A DNA stretch of 55,753 bases from contig NW_019775794.1 in the NCBI RefSeq assembly GCF_001039355.2, positions 145,470 through 201,222 of the forward strand, read 5' to 3'. This stretch comes from Lingula anatina (Eukaryota > Brachiopoda > Lingulata > Lingulida > Lingulidae). Made by a program: the position numbers and the translations under genes. This document shows, one piece after another, positions 13,518-27,100 of this stretch (position 1 is its first letter; the number at the start of each line of letters is the position of its first letter). The notes beneath the pieces were generated by a model. It was not told where the DNA came from. It was given only the letters and a program-made list of their open reading frames with translations, and did no database searches.

Positions 13518-16500
13518 ACTAGGAAGGAATGTCATTTACACTGATTTTGTCTTGCTCAATTTTCATTACCCACTACAAACGATTTATTTAAGACGGATAA
13601 ATATTTTACTTACTGCCTTTATTTCCATATCTTGCAGAAAGGAAGGACACGTATAGTTGTCATCCTGATACGGGCACTTTACTGCTGCTTCCTCGCTGTA
13701 AGTAACTGCAGCCTTCAAACAGCTCCTAGAAATACAAACCAGATACATCTTAATCTACTCCACCATTTCTTTCATAAACTTTAGATAGAATTCAATAGAG
13801 TGCAAGTCAATACTCTAATCCAGTACCATTTCCATTCCTAACTACTACATCTATACTACAAACTACATCTACTCTTAGACTTACACAAAAATAGATATAT
13901 ATATATATATATAGCACTGGCCACTTTTGGACAGAGACTGCAACCTCCCAACAAAATAAATTTTAATTTGTTAAAACAAATAAAGAAGATGAAAAATAAA
14001 AGAAAATTCACCATCAGAATTCCTGAAGTTTCTTCAAATAAAAAGTTTTAAATTAAATTTAAAAAAGAGCACATCATTCTTACTTGCAGAACATATGCAG
14101 ACAGTCCCTGAGTACGACGCCATCTCCAGGTGCTATGTCATCAAAGCAGATAGGACAGGTGAAGTCCTCTGTGTTCACCACCAGAGACTGGTCTGCTGCA
14201 TGTAACAACTGCTGGTAGTTCTCCAATCTCTGCTGCCCTTCTTGACGCCGTCTTCTTTCTTGATACTGAGCAAAATAATTTGAACAAATATTAGCAATTT
14301 AAGTAAGCATCAGATCTTCAAAAAACTGGGATGAACTGCTACTCTAAGATTGAAACTCTCAAATATTTGCTTACATTAAACTACATGTACCCTTCCTTCA
14401 TGTACTATTCTATCAGTATTGGGATCAATAAAAATATAGGTTATTTTCCTTGAACATGTATCTATTTTTAATAAAAATGTGATGCACACAATGTTTTGGG
14501 CTTTAGTTTCCAAGTTATTTTCAATTATCTTATGTATACAAACAACTGTCACATGCAGGGGCATGCACATCACTTTACAGTCAGTCTGGAGTTATGTGCT
14601 ATATTTCTACATATTTCAACACAATTTCAACCACGTGTAATTATTTATGTACTAGAAAACATATCAAGCAATATATGCTTATTTTCTGTGATTACTATTA
14701 AATAGGTATGAACTGAATGATGTAACACTTGATTTTTACTGCAGACAAATTTATTTCCAAAGGGGTTTAAAAATGCATCTGAAGTCAATTTTTCTGTCAC
14801 TTAAGCTAACCAAATGCCACTATATAGTTTCAAATAGTATAACTTGGAGAAATACCAAAAGACATAGTTTCATATTACCCGAAAAAATATTTGAACAGAT
14901 TTTTCTGCTTAGAAAAGTTCTATGCTGTATGTAAATGGGTAAGACAAGTAGGTCAAATTATTTACGATGAAAATGTGAAGAGAAGGTCTATTTGAAGCCA
15001 TTTTATGGCTGATCCAGTGATTAATTCAGTTAATCCCTTGGTAATTGTATTTGAATGGTATGCGCTACTGGGAATCCACGCTCCATCCATGCTCAGTTCA
15101 AATGTAAGAAATGGTACCAAGTTTCGTGATACCCCTCTTACAGTTAGATCTTATTGATACATTGATAAAAGTTTGCAGCAGCAAAATTACATTTTATGAT
15201 TTCTAGAAGTAAACTGTACATTGAATACTGGGAATCTGTGCCTGTGCATCTTACATGATCTTATTTGCAAATGTGGGTGGTAGAATGTTTATTGAAAGCT
15301 GCAACAAAATTACATAATTTTAAGCACAGTTCAAACTCAAAGGGCATAAAATATGTAATGAAACAGCAGAATAATATCAATGTTTTCATGTCAGTCTACA
15401 TGAAGCACGAGCAAAACCTATCCCATGCACTGAAACATATCCCAAAACTACTAATTTAATACTGCAAACAAATTGCACAACTGTTAATCTTAAAGAAACT
15501 CAGATTTATATGTTAACTATAGACATTATACATGCAGTGCATTTCCCATGTGAAAGACATGTCTTTTCTCAAATAAGCATGAAATAGAATGTAACACTGG
15601 CTTGGCACCTGTAACTTCTAAATTGGCTATCAGTCATTTAGATGCAGATGAATAACTTTCATAGGAAGCTTTTTAATTATATCAAATGGACCACAAATTT
15701 GAAAATGAACACCATGACAAGTTTGGTCTGCTACAGGTATGAAAAGTGAAAAAGTATTTTATAATCAAATTACATTTTTTAAAAACCTGCAATTATTCAA
15801 AAGGTTCAAAGCAGAACATATGTTATCCTGTTATGTGCATCTTCATCTTCTCTTAAACTTATTAACATACATAAAGCTATACCACATGCACAAAAACACT
15901 CTGGCTCATTTATAAAATGAAAAGAGCATCTTGGTGTATAGGATTATTTGTACAATTAAAAAAATATTTTCTTCTTATTAAACAGTTTCATTAGCTATAT
16001 GTTTGAAATGACCACTAAAGTTTCTTTTGTCAATAGTTTTAGAAAATTCACTAATATTTGGAGTGGGCATTTAAGGAAGGTGACAAGAAAGGCAAAACAC
16101 TCAACCAGACTGAGTTACCCCACCTCTATCTTCCACTCCTCTGGGGGGGGGGGACTGACTAGATACCACACTTAAGGGGTGGCAGGGTATAATACCTATC
16201 ACAGCCCTCATTTTCCTGATAAAGTTTGACTGTCAACAGACAAAATTTTGGCTTGTAAACATCAGTGAATTTTACATAGCTATTAACATAAGAAACTCTA
16301 TTGGTTATTCTCTTCTTATCCTAATCCTTGTTTCAAATTTTCTTAAATGAGTATATAATGTAGCAAAAAGCCAGCATTTAGACTTCTGTTACTGCTGTTC
16401 CCCCTGTATGCATGGTGCTCATACAATTATGTTAGGTACACTGCGTGTGGTTAAACAATCAACCACAACTAATGGCACAATATACTGACAAAGCAAATGT

Positions 16501-19500
16501 TCAATTTACAAGCCAACATTGACTGAAATTAATATCATCATTTTTCTAAAAAAGCATCTCACATATATTAATTCAGCAATATCTCATCAGATGCCTCATG
16601 TTGGAGCACTTCCAAGTTCTTGTATTACTGTGATTAAACTACAGTGTAGGTGGCTAAATGTGACTAGATGTGCCAAATATTATATTGTAAATTGGATTCA
16701 CACACAAGTTAAAGCAGTTCCTCACTCCAGAAATAGTTCTGCAGCATTCTGGACAGAATGGCATAGATACATTTATTTCTTTGATATCAATTTGCTGCAA
16801 TTTACCTTCCGAATGTCAAAACCCAAAAGTATCAAGTTAAAACTAAATAAAAATTATGACAAAACAATATATTTTTTTGGCTTAATGCATCAAGCCTGAT
16901 CTTTCAGTTCTGGAGCAATTTAGTCTACAACATCTTCATCAGGTGTGGGCTGGACAGCCTGGGTGGTCCGGGCAGTTTGGTTCTGACTCTCCTGGAGTAG
17001 CATTTCCAGCTGACCCGCGGGCACGGCAAAAAGTTCCACTGGGTCCTCATCCTCATATGGTCTCCTCATTTGTCTATCAGCCTGAAAAACATGACAAATG
17101 AGGAGTGAGAGAGAAAGAGGACCAAGTGGAACAAAGATGTGCCAAACATGCCAGAACCAAATGATTTGTAGAAATGCTCTATATGAACAACACACATTAC
17201 AAGAACATGGAATATACCAAGCTCAGGCTTAAAATAGAAGCTCACTTTTGTAAGTAATCATATTGTGTAAAAAATAGGAAACAGAACTAAAATAAAGACA
17301 CTCTAAATGGAAACCTATCTATTAGTAAATAACTTAAATAGAAAACACACTTGAGCACAAATGCAAAACACAATGAAACGATATGCAAAGCAACATTCTA
17401 TTACTCACATTATAATGGGAATTATGCACTAAACAGGAAATGAGGTAAAAAATGACAGATCTGTATGCATTTTGAGAACTACTGGCAATTAATTAATTGG
17501 TGCACTTTCAGGTATTAACTGGTGGTTGAGGGATGCACACTGGAGTGCGCCAGCCCAGGCATCCTTGTTGTCTATCAGCAAGTTCTCTCTCTCTACAAGA
17601 ATGCACACACACACACACACACACATACACACTCAAATACACACAGGCACAAACTGCAAGCATGCACACAGACACACAATCAAGTATACACTTGCACAAA
17701 GCCCTCTCCAGCCATCTATTATTTCACATATGTGATAACATCCAGGCTTCCCTACCTCCAAAGCTTGCCTATCCAGTTCTTGTTGTTGAGCCATCATCTG
17801 CAGCTCCTCATCTGTTGGTACATAGTTGTCTGGTTCCCTGTAGTCAGCAGGGCGGTCAGCGGCACACATGGCACAGCCAGGCCGCAGTGGTAAGTTGACA
17901 TAGGTGCACTGTGGGCAGGACCAACCCTACACAGTGCATAAAAAGTTTTATTTAACATAAATAAAGTTTCATCTCATTATTATTATACTGAAAAATCTAC
18001 ATGAAAGGTAATTATGGTAATTGTACCACAAGTACTTTTAATTCATTTCTACTTCAGACAGTGCTCCCATACTGTTCTTAAATAGCAATATAACAGTATC
18101 TTCATGTTACACTTAGTTATATTCTACTTTGTTACTTTAATAAGTATAGGACTTCAAACCTCCGCGGTATCCACTGGTTGTTGTTGTTGCTGTGGCAACT
18201 GTTGCTGTCTCTGTTGTTGCTGTGGCAACTGTTGCTGTCTCTGTTGTTGCTGTGGCAACTGTTGCAGTCTCTGTTGCTGTTGTTGCTGTGGTGGTCTCAA
18301 AGTTTCTTCTGAACCTGAAGGTCTCCTTGGTTCAGGAACATTTTGATGACCTGAGACAAAGATGAATCATGTCATAACTAGCAAGTATTATTTAATAATG
18401 ATAACAATAACCAAATCCTAAGTTAGACCTATTTATGAGCTAAAAATAATTTAACAATAACATCTCCAAGAAAAAGAAAATATACCCAAACCGTTTACAA
18501 AACTTACAAGATCTTTTTGAAACTAAATTATGCAATTTCCAAGGCAAATAGATCTCCAGAATTGGGGTTCCCTTCCCCTGTTATGAATACAACAGTTGTG
18601 AATTTATATAACAGCAATAACAATTATTCTTTACTGAGCACTAAAATGTGTACAGGTTTAATTTTCCTGGCTCTCTACTCTACCATTAGTTTTATAACAT
18701 AAATGTACATACAAAGTACATATGGCATGATGACTGGCAAAGGATAAAATTACTAGTTTTAACTTAGTTATTCAAATGCAGATGTTATTTGAGTTGTATC
18801 ATAAACCTAACTAGCCCTGACACTTTGGTACTGTACCTGGAGCAGCAGCTCTCTGCTGTGAGGCAGGATGTGGTGGTGTTGTTGGTGCAGCAACTGCTGA
18901 AAATATACATGAAGGTGCACTGTAGAAGATATATCTATTTTATTACACATTTTTCATGGTTCTCTACTCAACGATTTATATTTCTAATTACTACATACTC
19001 ATACAAATATCTTTTTTAATGTTGATGCAATCATAGAAAAGCAGCTATATGTAAATATGGTTAAACGCACCTTCAGCAAAACAAGCTACTTGCTAGTACA
19101 ATTTGAACAAATCATCAATTGTATCAAATTTATCAATTAAAGAGCAACAATTGGTTCTGATTTTAACAAGCATTTTAGCCTACTGCAAGTGGATTTGAAA
19201 TGTAAATCTTCAGAGGAGTTATTGGCAGCGAGATTAACATCATCAATTAATCAATTAACAATATCCCTTCTACTCTTCTGAAAGCAAATAATGTATCATC
19301 ACATTATCAAGCATTTGTTCATTACTGCTGTCTCAAAAATTTAGCACAAAGAAATGAGCCACCATCAAACATCTAGCCAGTATGAGATATGAAAACTTTG
19401 AGTAAAACTATACCCTTTTCATCAATAAAAATCCTGATAAGTATACCCCCACCCCAAAGAAACCATCCTTACTAGGGAATATGCATTTTAAGGATTCTTT

Positions 19501-22500
19501 GAATTGTTAATTGATGCACATATGGCTTCCAAATTTGTAAATAAATCTGTAGGTTATCATATTCTGAGACAGGATAGGCAAAGCAACAGATTAAATTATA
19601 TTCAGGGATTAAATATTTTATAAATTTGATAATATATGTAAACTTTTTTATTAGACTTTTTTATTTCCCTTGATTTGCTCTTGTATCAAAAGCCATAAGA
19701 CAAGGAGTGCAGCAGACTTAATCTTGAGTGTTCTTGAACCACGTCCAAATTTAATTACTGATAACGCCTGTAGCTGCCACAAGAAAGCAACAAGGAAGAA
19801 AAAAGCTCCATGCTAAAGCTAATCTGGGATAAAAATGAACACCAAAACAGTTGACTTCAGTTATTTTTACATTATAGTAAGGGGCAGATGAAGGCCGTCT
19901 TCTGGGTATTCCAGAAGAGGTTAAGAATTTCTCAAGTTTACATTGATGGGTATCTAATTTTTTCTGTTGGAAGATGGTCAAAAATGGAGGATGGATCAAC
20001 AAAGAGAATTTGGAAGACTGTCAGAAAAGATCTCTGGATCTGCCCCTAATAATGGGTTTGAAAATAATTCTCCTCCCTATTACAGAATGATGACCTACCA
20101 GGCTCATCACACACGTCTACTGGTATAAGGTCTACAATCATGAAACAAAACATGGTCAGTACCAACAAAACATAACAATTTACACTAAATACAAAATACA
20201 GTTTTCAAGACAAAATAGATAAAACTTCTGTGTCATACCTACAAATACTGTTATACAGACCTGATTTCAGAAAAGCTGCCTTTGATATAAATGTACTTTA
20301 AGCCTCGGACTGTAGCTGAAACACACTACTCCCACTGGCTCTAGCAACAATTCAGTGAGCATTTCTATGCCCATGGTACCGACTGCACCAGTCTAAACCT
20401 GGGCTGTTTCTTACCTATATATGCCACTCAAATGACGGATATGAAGCACACTTTCAATTTGGTAAATGTAGGAACACTTATTCTTATATAAATGGAAATA
20501 CAAGGTTCGTAGGTGTGTGATTTGGAAGTTTGAACAAACCACCCTTTTTGTCAAGAAAAGACCCCCTCTGGGAAAAATTTGATCTAGGTACAGGAAGATT
20601 TCATGCCAAGATACTGATAAGCAGTCCCATCCCATGTCCCATGTTATGTTCTCTCTCATACACCTGTCTTCCTGGCAGACCTACCTGCCTGTCCCATGTT
20701 ATGTTCTCTCTCATACACCTGTCTTCCTGGCAGACCTACCTGCCTGTCCCATGTTATGTTCTCTCTCATACACCTGTCTTCCTGGCAGACCTACAGACTT
20801 GGCAGACATCAGGTACAGGTACACTGGAGAGCCATCATGGATCAGCTGCTTGAATTTATTCAGGTGGTCATCATCTTTGGCACGGCTCTTGCCAATTATC
20901 CATCTTTGCACTTCTGGGGGGAATTGGTGTTCCAGGAACATCTGTAAGAATTGGTTCCAAATTGACTTTTTCATAAGTAACCATTTATCTCTTTTATATC
21001 ACACTGTCCTCTGTTTTGTCATAGGCATGCATTTCATGATCAATCTCTAAAATGTTTTCAAATCAATGCTCGCTCATGGAACAACATTTATGTTTTTTTT
21101 TTGTTATTAAACATGTTGTAAGTAATCTTCAGTTATTTTATTAAAGTAGTATACTCGTAACCTGTCCTTCAATATAACAAGGAATTCTATGAACTGTAAT
21201 TTTTTCAAAAGGATTCCCATTCTAAAACCATAAAATAATCCTTAAATAATCTTAGTAAGACAAATATTGCATTAGCCATTACTGACAATGCTCATCCAAT
21301 TTTCCAATTTTAAGCAAAGTTTTTTCAAAAGGCATTCAGTAAAAGCGCTCCCTAGCAACCATTGAGACCATGTATGGGAAAAAATAGTCCAGTAGTTAAC
21401 ACAACCCACAACAAGTTTCCAAAGTCTCCAGTCCTCATGTTTCTCCTACTTACATGCCGTTTTAAATCTCTGATGGTCATTGACAGCCTGACCTTCAGCA
21501 TGATGGAGGTACCTGAATTACTCTTGTCTTCCACATACACCTTCAGGCTGCAACAATTACAATTTGATTAATAGAACACTTTAATGTAATATTTTAAAAT
21601 AAACTTTTATCATAAAACTTGCAATCAACTACTAGCAATTACTAACTATGTCAAAAGCCTAATAAAAAATAAAGATCAAATCATAAAAAGTTTCAATGTT
21701 AAATATGCAATGTTATTATCTGTGTCATAACAAAAGAGGTACACATGAAAACATAAATACATCCAAAGAAACAAGTCCAAGCAATACTACTTGTACCAAA
21801 CTCCCTGTTACCCAGCAGATTTTGATGAAATGCTACACGATATTATCTGGCTCAAGAAAATGAATCATTTTCTGACATTTTTCACCAAATCACTCATTGG
21901 TTGGATTCAAAACATTCCAGTTTTTTCCTAAAATTACCCAGCCATTTGGTTACAAAAAATGTTTTATCTCAGAGTAAGCCAGGCAACAGATAACAAGGCA
22001 GCAAATCTGTCAAATGAACAGACAACAAGGAGGAGGAATACTCCAATCAAGCTGGTTTGCCAATTTGAGCTGTATGTGGATTCTTAGCATCATTCTTGTA
22101 AGTTACAAAATAATAATAAATACACATTTCCATTTGTAGTGGCAGTGCACAAAATATGTATGTTTTGTCAATTCTGATACAATATTTCACAATGCTTAAC
22201 AGCATAATTATCAAAAATATAGAAAAATATACCACTGATATTCATAAAATGTAACCAGTGAGTCTTCAGATGCACGAAAGTTAAAAGCCACACCTTGAAA
22301 ATGCCAATACGCAAAAATTAACATTTCACAAAAAACTGTATAACTTCAAGAAAAAGAGTTCAATCAGACTGGTTTTTGAACTCAAGCTGTATTTTTGTCA
22401 TATGGATCTTTTCTGCGAGTTTGAGAATCAGGGGCCAGTTTCAAGAAGCAGTCGTGAGATAGAACAACTAACTACTGAACTATCTCCCTAACGAGAAAAC

Positions 22501-24070
22501 TTAAGGGGTGTTTCACGAAGCAGTCGTAAACTCATCACTAAGTTCAGTCTGGAAGTTCGGTCGTTAGTTCTCTCATTACTCAACGTAGTCTTGAAACAGT
22601 CTGCCGGAAGTGGAACATATGCGTAAAAGTGTCACGAAAGCACTAACTCTCCAATTTTTGGCGGCTGGAAATGCATAAGAACGTCTGCTTTGAGGTCGTC
22701 GTAAAGGATCTCCACCACCTTTTTGCTGCTCTTTTTGTCACAGCTATGCGCAACCTCTTGTAAATTGCATCATTGTGTGTATATTCAAATAGATTCTGCC
22801 TATCATAAAAATGCCGTAGTCTATGTTGCCGTCTGGTGGTACAGATAGCAAGAAAGGTAACCGCCATATTGGATACAAAGACAAATGACAGACAAGCAAC
22901 TAAGCAACTTTTCTATTTCATTACTTACGCATGCGTACGATGAAACTCGAGTTAGCGACTGGTCTGACCAGTCATTAAATATCCAAGGTAACAACGACAC
23001 AATAACGAGCGAGAGAACTAGCGATAGCTTCCTGAAACGGCACTCATCAGAGGCTTTTTCCTAAATGGTCACTATGGTGGAAGTGCCGAAAATAGGGTTT
23101 TCTTCAATTTTGATACAATATTAAATTTTATTTAAGCTTAACAGCATAATCATTACCAACTTTTAAATTTTCAATGCAGGTAACATAGTTATTTAAAAAC
23201 TATGACTAACAAAGGTCTTAAGGCCCTTGGAACTTCAAAGTCACACCTTGAAAACCTTAATATGTAAACAGGACAGAACTGTAATGAAATGAGTTTATTT
23301 GTATTTTCAACACTTTATTACATAACACAATAACCAATATTATACCTTTTTAATGTGATCAACTAACAAAATAGTTGAGATGGAAAAATATCTATGGAAC
23401 AATTTGAATTGTCCAGTTTGCTCACTTCAGTGACTGAACATAACGATAGAAGGAGTGAGTCTAGCAAACTGCACTGAAATGAAATTTTTCAATTTTTGAC
23501 ACTTTATTACACAAAACACAATAACATTATTTTTATATAGTATACTAACATTATTTTTATATAGTATACTAACAACTGTTAAGATGTGAAAATGTCAAAA
23601 GAACACTTACACATATCTCATTAGTTCAAAACTGTGACTGTGAACATGGCTAAGAATTCATTTATATACAAAACACACCACAATTTCAACAAAATTAACC
23701 GATCAAGCTAATTTGGAACTTGGTCAGTATATCAATCTTATGAATCAGTCCTGCAAGTTTCAAAGCAAAATATGTTTTTTTTTATAAAGGGGAGATTAAA
23801 TAATTCTGAAAAATGCAAAAAATAAAAAAATTAAAAAAAAGCATAACCTATGGAAAAATGGTCCAATCAAGCTGATTTTTGAACTTCACATGCTTTTAAG
23901 GAATATTTATCAGTTCTGTATGTTTGAAGGCTAAGGGTAAAATGGTTTCCACTTATCATAATAACAATGAAAAAGTATAGTGACAGCAACAATGAAAACG
24001 ACAGACGCAGGTGACTGCTATATGTACAGACATATCTTTACATATACATACTTAAAAAAAATTCAATCAA

Positions 24071-24141
<71 letters not shown>

Positions 24142-27100
24142 CAAAAGATAACACCACACCCACCTGATCATTTTCTCAGTTGATTTCCCACTATCTCCAG
24201 ACTGGTAAAGTTCCATTTTTATATTGGCCCTCTTAATTGCAAGACTCTTTGCAACTATACCAGCTTGTTCTCCTTCACCTTTATAAATAGCACTCTGCAG
24301 TGACTCAATCAAGTTCTGAAGTCCTGTAGAAAGTGACCTGCTATGAACTTGTTCTTCACGTCTTTGCACCCCTCCCGCGCCCCCACGGGATGACAAAGGG
24401 GTGGCAGGTTGTTCATGTGCCTCAGGGGGTGGGGCGTAGGCGGAGTAAGACCTAGCTGCCTTGGCCTTAGAGGAGAAAGAAGCTGTGGGGGCACTATAGT
24501 CCCTGGGGTGGCCTCCCCCTCCTTTGTATTTCCATTCCTCAGTGCTGTCATAGGGTTCTTTAGGAATGGCGTTTACGTACATGTCTACATATTGCTGTGA
24601 GGCTGTGTTGCCAGAGAAAGAGGAATCAGATGAATAGAAAGGTATGGCATCTGCAACTTCACGGCCAGATGCCATGTTCCCGTCCTTCGCTGCACCTTGA
24701 AAATAATTCATCAATTTAATGCCAATCTGTTATTTACACAGTATGGTGAGTATATAAGTTTCAGCTGTATTTCCTTTTAAAACGTTTAAAATAATTAAAC
24801 AAATTAAAGGGGTTGGGCAAACAACAGACAACCATATCAATACCGCCAACTTTTAAATGAAATAACACAATATAGGACCCAACATGTTCTCTTGGCAGGA
24901 CTACCAGCTTCCAAGGTGTGGTAGCCAGAATGGTGTAAAATTATAAAAAATTAATGCAATAATATTATATATTACTGATCTTTAAATGAATAATATGAAT
25001 ATTTAGTTTTTCTTATATTTTTCATGCTATTAACAATCAAATTTCCTTTAGGGATTTTATGTTTTTAATTTTTCATAATTTTTATAATTTTTATTTAGAT
25101 TGTACATTCTACATTCTAACTACCAATTTCTTTCTTACATGAATATCACATGCACTAAATTTAAAGAGGATCTCTCTTTTTAGCCTGGCTTTTTTAAGTA
25201 TATGGAACAAATATAAATAAACAAGCATTTTCTGTCCTCAATTATCAAAATCACATGTGGTGCCAAATATTGTGTCAAAAAGAAAACTGATCACAAGCAA
25301 TACCAACCTATGATGCTCTTCCCCTACAAGCTTCTCAGCCTCATGGTGCTGTTTAAAAAAAGCTTTTATATTTTACAAGTAAAAATTTAAAACATCCCTC
25401 AGAAAAGGACATTAATGACAGGACTGCAGATTCCTTGAAACATAATTTTCAACATATTCATAATGTAGGACAGATAGGATTCCTATCAAAAATATTGATA
25501 TGAAAGCATCACCAGATGAGCTGCTTTAAAATATTTCAAGCATTGCATACCAGGTGAGCACTTGGTGTTAGTTTGCTCTCTGTTCCTCCCTCCCCTCCTC
25601 AGTGGGCGTGTCTCTAACTGCAGCACTCTCTTTAGTTCTGCTTGGAAAACTACAAACTGCTTATCATTTCTGTAACATCCAGAATGAAAAATAAATATTA
25701 TGTTATATTCACAACTAATAGCATATATCATGAGACAGTATATACATCATATTAGGCAGATGCTTAAAACATCATAAAATCAAAATATTAATTTGATTTT
25801 TAAAGACTGCTATATTTATGTAATATAATATTACTCCATGCTATTGCTATTTTTTTGACTCAATACATTTTATAACTGTGGAATTCGACACAAAAATTAC
25901 AGAATGTGAGAATTTTGTTTTGGTTAAATGACAGCCTCTCTCAGTCTACCAGTTTGCATCTAGCATTGTGGTTATAACTGCATCAGGAAGGAGCAACAGT
26001 CCACACAACCAAAGCCAAGTCAGACCATTCTTGACAAGCTTTATCACTAACACTGGATTCATTCTACATGTTTATGATTTGAGTCCAGTGTAGAAAATAT
26101 CTTGACTATGTAACTGGCATACTTGTCAAATTTAAAAGCAAATAATTTCCCGTCACTGGTCTTGATCTCATGCCATTCCTCTTTTTTCACCTCATAATTA
26201 GCTGTGTTCAGTATTACTGCCAGCTGACCCTGAAAAAAATATGATCAAAAATTATCTATGTGTACAAATATCAAACACACACAAGATAGTAAATTCAAAA
26301 GATAACTAGTCCCCAGTAAGCACATACATGACAAGAGACAAATTTGGGTCAAAGGCAAACTCAATTTTAAACAAGGCAGCAAAGCTGCAAATGGCAGCAA
26401 ATGTACAGACAACAAAAAAGAAAATAATTTTTTGGAAAAATGGTCCAATCAGGCTGATTTTTTAACTTGACCTGTATTTAATGAATATTCGTCAGAACGT
26501 TTTATGTAAGTTTGAAGACAAAAGGTGAAACAATTTTCATTTTATTTGTATAACAGTGGATAAAATATGCTGAAAAAAAACAGAAAAACAATATAACTTT
26601 TGGAAAAATGGTGCATTCAGGCTGATTTTTTTAACTTGACCTGTATTTTATGAATATTCATCAGTTACGTAAGTTTGAAGACAAAAGGTAGAACGGTCAT
26701 CTTATTTGTATAACAGTAGATAAATTATGTTGAAAAAAAAACAGGAAAACAGTATAACTTTTGAAAGCTGATTTTCAAACTTGACCTTTACTTTATGAAT
26801 ATTTATCAGTTCTGTAAGTTTAAAGACAAAAGGTGAAATGGTTTTCCTTTTATTTGTATAACAATGAAAGTGCATGTTGACGACACAACAGACACAGGCG
26901 ACGGCTATATGTACAGAAACATTTGTGTCTGTACATAAGAATGTTAGAAAATGGTGTCTTTTTAACCATAACATCCATTTTACTTAAATAAATTCAAATA
27001 ACTGCAATTATAAAAAACATTTCAAAAAATTAATGTCATTCATTAACATTTTTCATGTTTTGTCTGTAAAATGTTGAAGAACATCTATAAAATTATTGAG

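Noticed and set aside
17070-17195. Upstream extension of the 16920-17081 exon (hydrophobic [10 protein letters not shown] segment)
   Set aside because: It is read-through into intron upstream of a strong acceptor and has no start context.
17522-17898. Overlapping His/Thr-rich frames on the plus strand
   Set aside because: They are created by the CA microsatellite and by antisense of the RBCK1 NZF exon.
18104-18346. Cys-rich small protein on the plus strand
   Set aside because: It is the antisense of the RBCK1 Gln-rich linker (CAA/CAG read as TTG/CTG in another frame as TGT/TGC).
20711-20974. UBL frame continuing into [10 protein letters not shown] as the natural protein end
   Set aside because: It reads across the CAG|GTAGGT donor into the second tandem copy. 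The spliced form continues in phase through three further exons to the NZF.
23980-24183. Poly-(Tyr-Ile) frame
   Set aside because: It is a translation of the TA microsatellite.
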